In this document: in pieces, positions 58,817 to 64,000 of the stretch
Layout: each line of letters begins with the position of its first letter
Numbering within the stretch: position 1 is the first letter of the stretch
Assembly (NCBI RefSeq): GCF_027943255.1
Contig: NC_072893.1
Coordinates: forward strand, 95,177,784 to 95,241,783
Length of the DNA: 64,000 nt
Direction: 5' to 3'
Origin: Anastrepha obliqua
Lineage: Eukaryota > Arthropoda > Insecta > Diptera > Tephritidae
Position numbers and translations under genes: made by a program
Notes under the pieces: generated by a model
Databases searched by the model: none
Seen by the model: the letters and a program-made list of their open reading frames with translations, nothing else
What the model was told of the DNA's origin: nothing

Positions 58817-60274
58817 ACTTGGTATTTACATGGGTTTCGTCGGGTAAAAAATGCCTATTTTCAATATTTTTTTTTTCTATGTAAAAAATTATTTATTTAA
58901 TTCAAACTTTTTTCTGTCTTATAGATACATATTTAAAGAATAATTTCTGAAATTTTCAAAAAAATTAAAACTCCTCCATTGCGACGTCATTTTCGGTGAC
59001 CCCTCGAAAAAAAGGTGCGTCCGCGTTGTCAGCATAACTCCTGACAGGCTCATCAAAAATGAAAAAACAAAAATAAGTGCTTTAGTTAAGACCATAAACT
59101 CGTGCTTGAACGAAGGAAAGAAAAAAAAGTAAAAATTGGAATTTTGGCAGACATTTTTGCAAACAAATGAAAATTTCGGTCAAATTTGCTTGACATTTTG
59201 TTTTTTTTAAATAGTTGTAATTGAAAAAAAAAAAAATCCTTCGTTCAAGCACGAGTAAATTGTATTTCGAACACTTGTGTAAAATTTCATCAAAATCGGT
59301 TGAGTAGTTTTTGAGAACATTTGACAACCGACTTTGAAAACACGGGTCCGAGAAAATCGCGTTTAAGGTTTTGAGTAACAATAAAAGTGGCTTTGAGCGC
59401 ACACATTCCAAAGGCTGTATCTCCGAATTTATTATTCGAATCGATTTGAAAATTTTGGATAATATTCCTGAGAAGTTGTAGAAATTATTAAGGGGTTAGG
59501 TGGGTTACAGAGGTTCAAAAAAAGGGTATTTTTACTATTTTTTTTTTAATATATACAATCATATATTTTATTTAAACAATTCAGCATATAAAAGATACAT
59601 ATTTAAACAGTATTTTGTGAAATTTTTATTTAAAAATTCCGAAAACTCAGCCGTTGGTACCTCATCTCCCTTAACGTCTCACAAAAAAATGCTCTTGCCG
59701 TGGACAGCATAACTCATTATTGGTTCATTTAAAATCAAAAAACCAAAAATATTTCGTTAGTACATGGATAAATCTCGTTACTGGACGAAGGAAAAAAAAA
59801 TAAAATTTAATTTGAATTTTTGACAGACTTTGAACAAAAAAACACATTTTTTGGTCAAATTTTCGTCATGTGTTGGCTCGAAAAAATTAGTTGTAATAAA
59901 AATAAAAAAAAATCCTTCGTTCAATAACTTGATAATGTTATTCCAAAGATGTGTGCAAAATTTGAACAAAACCGCTTCATAACTTTTCGAGAAATCGTGT
60001 CCACCGACTTAAAAAATCGAGTTTTGAGATAAACGCGTATACCTGCGAAACGCTGCACTGACATGGCCTGATGGGCGGAACTTCTGAAGGGTCTATCTCG
60101 TAGAACTTTACTCGGATCAATTTGAAATTTTAGGAGAATATTTTAAACATATTATACTATTTAATAAGACAAAAAAAAAAAATCGATTTTTTGAAATTTT
60201 CAAACCCACCTAACCCCTTAAGCAAAAAAAAAAAATAAATCGATTTTTTGAACCAACGAAACCCATGTAACCCC
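58817..60274. mobile_element. TTAA-flanked non-autonomous element, copy d, interrupted by copy e
   Basis: Right end: inverse of GGGGTTACATGGGTTTCGTT with TTAA at 60275-60278. Left end: TTTACATGGGTTTCGTCGG with an eroded flank TTAC at 58813-58816. Removing copy e with one TTAA leaves about 728 bp, the family length. Inner inverted repeat: ACTCGTGCTTGAACGAAGGA (59098-59117) and its exact complement (59237-59256). Confidence 0.7.
59492..60217. mobile_element. TTAA-flanked non-autonomous element, copy e (726 bp), inside copy d
   Basis: TTAA at 59488-59491 and 60218-60221. TIR GGGGTTAGGTGGGTT matched in inverse at 60203-60217. Inner inverted repeat GTTACTGGACGAAGGA (59777-59792) and TCCTTCGTTCAATAAC (59913-59928), two mismatches, sharing its core with copy d. 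No coding capacity. Confidence 0.75.
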
Positions 60275-60689
60275 TTAAATAATCCAGCACAATTTGGTTT
60301 GCCCACATTTCCGGCCGTTTACGACGTACAGTAACTATCAAACGCTTCAAAACGGATAAATAATATTCTTTATTCACTGTCTGGCCCGATGGAAGGTACT
60401 CATGGTGCACTACGCCTTCGCTATCAAAGAAAACAGTCAACATCACCTTCTCGGCACATTTTGATCATAGGGTAAGGGCCGATGATTCCTCCAGCTCATG
60501 AGCAAGTATACTTTCGTATACTTATACTTATTGCTCGATTTGTAAACGTTGTTGAGGCCTAAGTCTATCCATGATGAAATGTCAATGAATACTAAAAAAA
60601 CTATGTATTTAGGATAACAGTAGTCATACGTGATCTGTCAGAAAAAAAAACCCTATGGGGTTTAACTCCAATCTGACCACCCTTTATAT

Positions 60690-61155
60690 ATGATTGTGCA
60701 CGTGTAGAGACATAAGCCCTTATGTAATAAAAATTGCAAAGTGGGGCAACAATTTGCAGATTGACAAACCAGCCACCACCGTATCACTGCGCCAATTGAT
60801 GTAGCCGACACTTAACAAATTACCTTGCAATGACTGCACGAGAAATGTTACTTACGCATCCTCCGCTACTGCAGTCAGCTATGTAAGCCAATAGCGTTTT
60901 CTAGTTTATTTTCCAAGAGCTTTGTGGTTATAAAATGAATTCAACTTTGAAATAAGTTTATAATCACAAAATCGATAAAATGCAAATGTACAAAGTAATT
61001 TACATAGTTACGTACATACATATGCATGTAAATATATAATTTCCTCACTGCCAACGGAAATTTACATATTACATATTTCCTTCACGTGAAGTGGGTTAGT
61101 GCTCGGCTTGAAGGTTATTAAAGCACAAATAACTGAAATAAACAGCTTTCCTTCC
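60690..61155. other. Intron-like AT-rich stretch
   Basis: No element recognised. Lies on the donor side of the exon candidate 61160-61333. Confidence 0.35.
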
Positions 61156-61159
61156 TTAC

Positions 61160-61333
61160 ATTTAGAGCCGTTACTAGATTTCTCCATGTCCTTTCACTAC
61201 TTTCACCTTCTACTTGCATTTTTGTTCTGAAAATTTGCCCCAGAACATATCTTAAATTCTTAGAATTATTCGTTTTAGATTTATTGGCAGTTGCTTGATT
61301 TATTGACGGGGGAGTAGATAATGGCAGTGACGT
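61160..61333 (-). CDS. Candidate internal host exon, 58 codons, phase 0
   Basis: Minus strand: acceptor TTTTCCCGTTTTTCCAG, an open block of exactly 174 bp, then the donor GTAAGG after CTAAAT. Translation begins TSLPLSTPPSINQATANKSK and ends LRYVLGQIFRTKMQVEGESS then ERTWRNLVTALN. A Ser/Asn-rich lead precedes a more structured, basic segment. I do not recognise the protein. Same strand and phase as the exon at 54971-55087, 6.1 kb downstream in transcription order. Confidence 0.55.
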
Positions 61334-61339
61334 CTGGAA

Positions 61340-62645
61340 AAACGGGAAAATATGCCAAATGATTTTATATGTTACATAGTGTATGTATGTACATGCATAC
61401 TTGTACATATTTATTTACTTCCTCCAAAACTTTTTGCTTTGGACATTGTTACGTCGAAGTATTCTTTGGAAAACTTTGTGCATCAGCAACTTTCAAACTA
61501 GTTGAAAGTTTCCCATTTCACTTGTATTGAGCAAAATACTACGAAGTAAATGCGAACAAACAAGCTTAAATACCAGGGTGATCCGACCAGTCGGTTCCAC
61601 GTTGGCGGTTGGTTGGTTAAAGTGATGATTCATCCAGAATCCGACTAGCGCTTCCGCACCATTTTTTTGCCACATTCTTGTTACCAACTTGTTTAACAGT
61701 TATTTACAGCAAGACTATATCCAGTCTGTGCGGTTTAGGAACCTTATTAAGTTGTTGACATCTAAGTCAGAAAGTTGTTCGAGACTCTCTCGTTACGTAT
61801 ACGTTGGGTATAACGTCTATTGGCGTAACTGAAACTGTTAATTTCAAAATGTCATAACTTTTTTTTTTAAAATCGTACAATAATTTAAAAAAATGGGTTT
61901 TAAAGCTAAAGAGTTGTACTACGCGACCATTTCATCGAAAATTGAAAAAAAAAATTTTCTATCCCAAAAAAAAATTATCAAAAATGGCTAAAATGGCCAT
62001 TTTTTGACCTTTTAGGCTTCATTTACCAAAAATCCTGACGTGATGGAGCATTTTGAAGGTCAGATTCGTTTTCAGCGCATAAAAAACTACAAGAAACAAG
62101 TACAGCCATTCTAGAAACTCAACCTCGCAGAACTGTGTTATTAATTGCAATGAAAATGATGTAAGCCCTCTAAGCCCACTTTTTAACTTTTCAAAGAGTG
62201 TCGCTCAATAGGCAGTGGGAAGCCCTAGAGAAATTTCTACATAAAAGCAGTTCAGTTTGGGAATAGGCCTCAAGAAGCAATTTATTTATAATTTATAAAT
62301 TATAATTTTACTGTAAACTATGGCTATAGAGTCCGTCAACTGTTTAGATATAAAAATATACATACAGTGACTCACAGAAGTATTTTGCCTAGTCCCTTGT
62401 TTGTAAAAAATTCAAATTCTTATGTATTAATTAGACGAATTTACTTGTTTAATGCGTATTCTAATTATTGGGCTTTTCCCAAAGAAATTGGGTAGTCAGC
62501 AAACACAAATATTGTACCTTCAAATAGTTTCAGCAAAAAACATTTGCGGAAATGAGAATGTGTGCTCACAGAAGCATTTTGCTTATTATTTTTTAAAGCG
62601 TTACACGATCAAGTTTCGTTGGTTTATTTATCTTTAGCTGAGCCA
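61340..62645. other. Unclassified stretch
   Basis: Direct repeats CTCACAGAAG followed by ATTTTGC at about 62373 and 62567 resemble the inner and outer ends of a Tc1-like element, but no coding remnant was seen. Otherwise AT-rich. Confidence 0.3.
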
Positions 62646-62649
62646 GCGG

Positions 62650-63075
62650 CTACTTTTTCTTCTTCTTCAGGTATTAAATTCCTTGTGGAACATAGGGCAT
62701 CAACCACGCCTGCGCCCCATCTCGTACGACTTTTGATAATGTACTTCAAATGGTTTTAGCTCTTTCCGATGCCTCCAGCTTCCCTTTCAACTGTTCGCCT
62801 CCAAATTTCCCTTGGTCTACCAGGCTTGCGACCAACATTCGTAAAAAGGTTCAACTCCAATGCCTTTCATGCAATGCATGCATCGTTTTTGCGTAGAGTG
62901 TGCCCAATCCATCTCCATTTTTGGCGTTGCGGAAGCATTTCGACTGGCTCCATTTGCGCCTTTTTCAGTAGATCTGGGCTCCATGTACAGCAAGCATGAA
63001 GTAGAACCGATACTTTGGATTTGAAAATTCTCATTTTAGTGTGAACGTTGATGGCAGAAGACAGCATACATCGTT
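62650..63075 (-). mobile_element. RTE/CR1-like LINE C-terminal relic
   Basis: Minus frame 63067-62867 has KSKVSVLLHACCTWSPDLLK and RQKWRWIGHTLRKND. Across frameshifts it continues with NVGRKPGRPREIWRRTVERE. WIGHTLR and GRPK.TW.R are typical of the C-terminus of RTE-like RTs. 5'-truncated; distinct from the copy at 51677-53790 (RWLGHVVR). Confidence 0.6.
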
Positions 63076-63218
63076 AGGTTGGTTAAATGGCAGCCCTAGC
63101 TAAAGGGCTCAATTGGACAAATGTTAGGAAATTCGTCCGTTGTGGTGCCATACATGGGAGAGGAGGAAGGAGATGGGAAGGAATAAGGAGCCTTGGGATT
63201 AGAAACGATGATGACCAT

Positions 63219-64000
63219 ACATTTTTTTTTTTTTTTACGACGGCGCCGACGGGGGCTGATTTGCGTTCGTAGTTAGCCGTAACAAGCTACTAATGAACTT
63301 CACCAAATTTATGATATGACCGGCTATATCCGCAGGCGTAACGAAAAAGTGAGAGCCCAGATTTCTAAGTCTTTGCCAGACGAGAGCAGGGCAGCTGAGA
63401 AGAAGGTGTTGAGATGATTCCACCTCGTCCTCCAGACAGTTTCTGCAGAACGGACTTGAGGCAATCCCAACGGACAATGTCCGGTAAGGATGCCCACCAA
63501 ATTTGAGAGCTGGGGCTTGGTTAGCCTTAGGAGTTCCCTTGAGCGTCTCCGATCTACCCGTGGCCAGAAGGATCTCGAGACCTTGCACGTTTGCGCACTA
63601 GCCCAGCGCTCGCTGAGTTGACTCGAGGCCCATCTTTCCAGGAGCAGACCACAGGTTCTCAGGGGAACCCCAATTTTCTCATTTCGCGAAGAGACCGTCT
63701 CCAAAGTTCCCTGTCTAGCCAGCTCATCAGCCCAGCAGTTTCCCTCTATGCCGCTGTGCCCGGGAACCCAAATGAGCCTGATGATGAAGTATTCGGATGC
63801 AATCGTGAGAGAAGCCAGACATTCCCCGACCAATCTCGATCGCACAAACAGCGAGCCCAAAGCCCTAATTGCCGATTGGCTATCGGAGTAGATATTTACT
63901 TCCTTAACGGTAATTACCGAAGTAAGCAACCAGTCCACCGCTTCCTTAATTGCGGATACCTCCGCTTGGAAAACACTACAGTGGTCCGGGAGCCTAAATT
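63219..64000 (-). mobile_element. LINE with RNase H, poly-A tail, runs off the window edge
   Basis: The minus frame 63938-63324 extends open to the window end (FQAEVSAIKEAVDWLL). RNase H features: NIYSDSQSAIRAL, LIWVPGHSGIEGNCWADELA RQG. Then RRRSRELLRLTKPQLSNLVG and ILTGHC. A small loss near 63480 shifts to the second frame (63588-63235) with SPFCRNCLEDEVESSQHLLL SCPAL and a natural stop. A poly-A tail lies at about 63219-63236 (T-run on plus). Similar plan to 44291-45385 but a different family. Confidence 0.75.

Larger units (their letters stand above)
58739..60465 (-). mobile_element. Mariner (DD34D) fragment split by TTAA elements
   Basis: On minus, 60465-60279 gives KVMLTVFFDSEGVVHHEYLP, SGQTVNKEYYLSVLKRL and RRKRPEMWANQIVLDY. 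After the TTAA insertions, 58812-58739 gives QAPYSPDTSMAPCELV, the third-aspartate block (eroded). Similar in sequence to the mariner at 26831-28113. Ends are missing; it sits inside the DD41D shell. Confidence 0.55.
58221..60684 (-). mobile_element. DD41D element shell enclosing a nest of later insertions
   Basis: Outer TIRs AAGGGTGATCA (left) and AAGGGTGGTCA (right, complement) with TA at 58219-58220 and 60685-60686. The DD41D C-terminus RGQHLKGIIFKK-like is read on minus near 58395-58330 (GQHLKGIIFKK then stop). The N-terminus MDRLRPQQRLQIEQ is read on minus near 60575-60535. Everything between is foreign: a B head with LINE tail (58428-58738), a split mariner (58739-58812 and 60279-60465) and two TTAA elements. 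Confidence 0.55.

Noticed and set aside
62367..62580. Tc1-like IR/DR end from direct repeats CTCACAGAAG
   Set aside because: Only one end, no transposase remnant, no partner at the other side. Noted but not called.
1..64000. CRISPR array, operons, ribosome-binding sites, rRNA
   Set aside because: The DNA is eukaryotic; no regularly spaced direct-repeat array and no rRNA sequence were seen.
1..64000. LTR retrotransposon or endogenous virus
   Set aside because: No paired LTRs, protease, integrase or envelope-like frames found. All RTs seen are of the non-LTR type.

Overview
The window is eukaryotic nuclear DNA from an insect, most likely a higher fly; Tephritidae is my best guess. It is strongly AT-rich and has no operon-like coding. 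It shows textbook spliceosomal exon boundaries, low-complexity Ser/Gly/Asn/Gln protein, and dense decayed transposons of families common in flies: mariner, pogo, Tc1, DD41D 'rosa'-type elements (the family named from Ceratitis rosa), non-LTR retrotransposons and tRNA-like SINEs. CATA/CATATGTA microsatellites are everywhere. The organism call is inference.

Host genes are sparse. On the minus strand, two exons (31793-31506 and 31312-30983) splice in frame to a low-complexity protein of about 205 aa. Two more minus-strand phase-0 exon candidates lie at 55087-54971 and 61333-61160, each with consensus splice sites. They may be upstream exons of one large minus-strand gene whose introns hold most of the transposons, but I cannot link them. 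On the plus strand, a GC-rich coding block behind a strong acceptor (10017) lies inside an identical tandem duplication of period 506 bp (9973-10984). I recognise none of these host proteins.

Layout: 1-9.7 kb is Tc1, LINE and DD41D relics plus one long SINE. 9.97-10.98 kb is the tandem duplication. 14.3-15.2 kb is a DD41D element with both ends. 15.3-17.8 kb is a decayed LINE carrying an inserted 105-bp repeat with a 15-bp target-site duplication (TSD). 19-26 kb is mostly unique sequence with small relics. 26.8-29.8 kb is a mariner inside a short repeat, a second mariner, and a TTA-flanked inverted-repeat element. 31-34.3 kb is the host exon pair and a pogo-like element. 35-43 kb is SINE pieces and DD41D relics in unique DNA. 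44-54 kb is a LINE with RNase H, Tc1 and mariner relics, two TTAA-flanked elements and an RTE-like LINE. 55-61 kb is more mariners and a multi-level nest. 62.6-64 kb is two LINE relics, the last open at the window edge.

The most interesting signal is a family of non-autonomous DNA elements. They are flanked by TTAA, begin GGGGTTA or GGGGTAA, are about 726-750 bp long (three complete copies, one copy split by another family member, and one 333-bp relative), and carry a second inner inverted repeat around a loop of roughly 110-120 bp. TTAA specificity points to piggyBac-type transposition, but no transposase is present in the window. Also notable are two SINE copies whose tRNA-like heads are inverted relative to their tails (a twin-priming signature), and a short repeat family with a clear TSD whose end matches the 3' tail of a local LINE.
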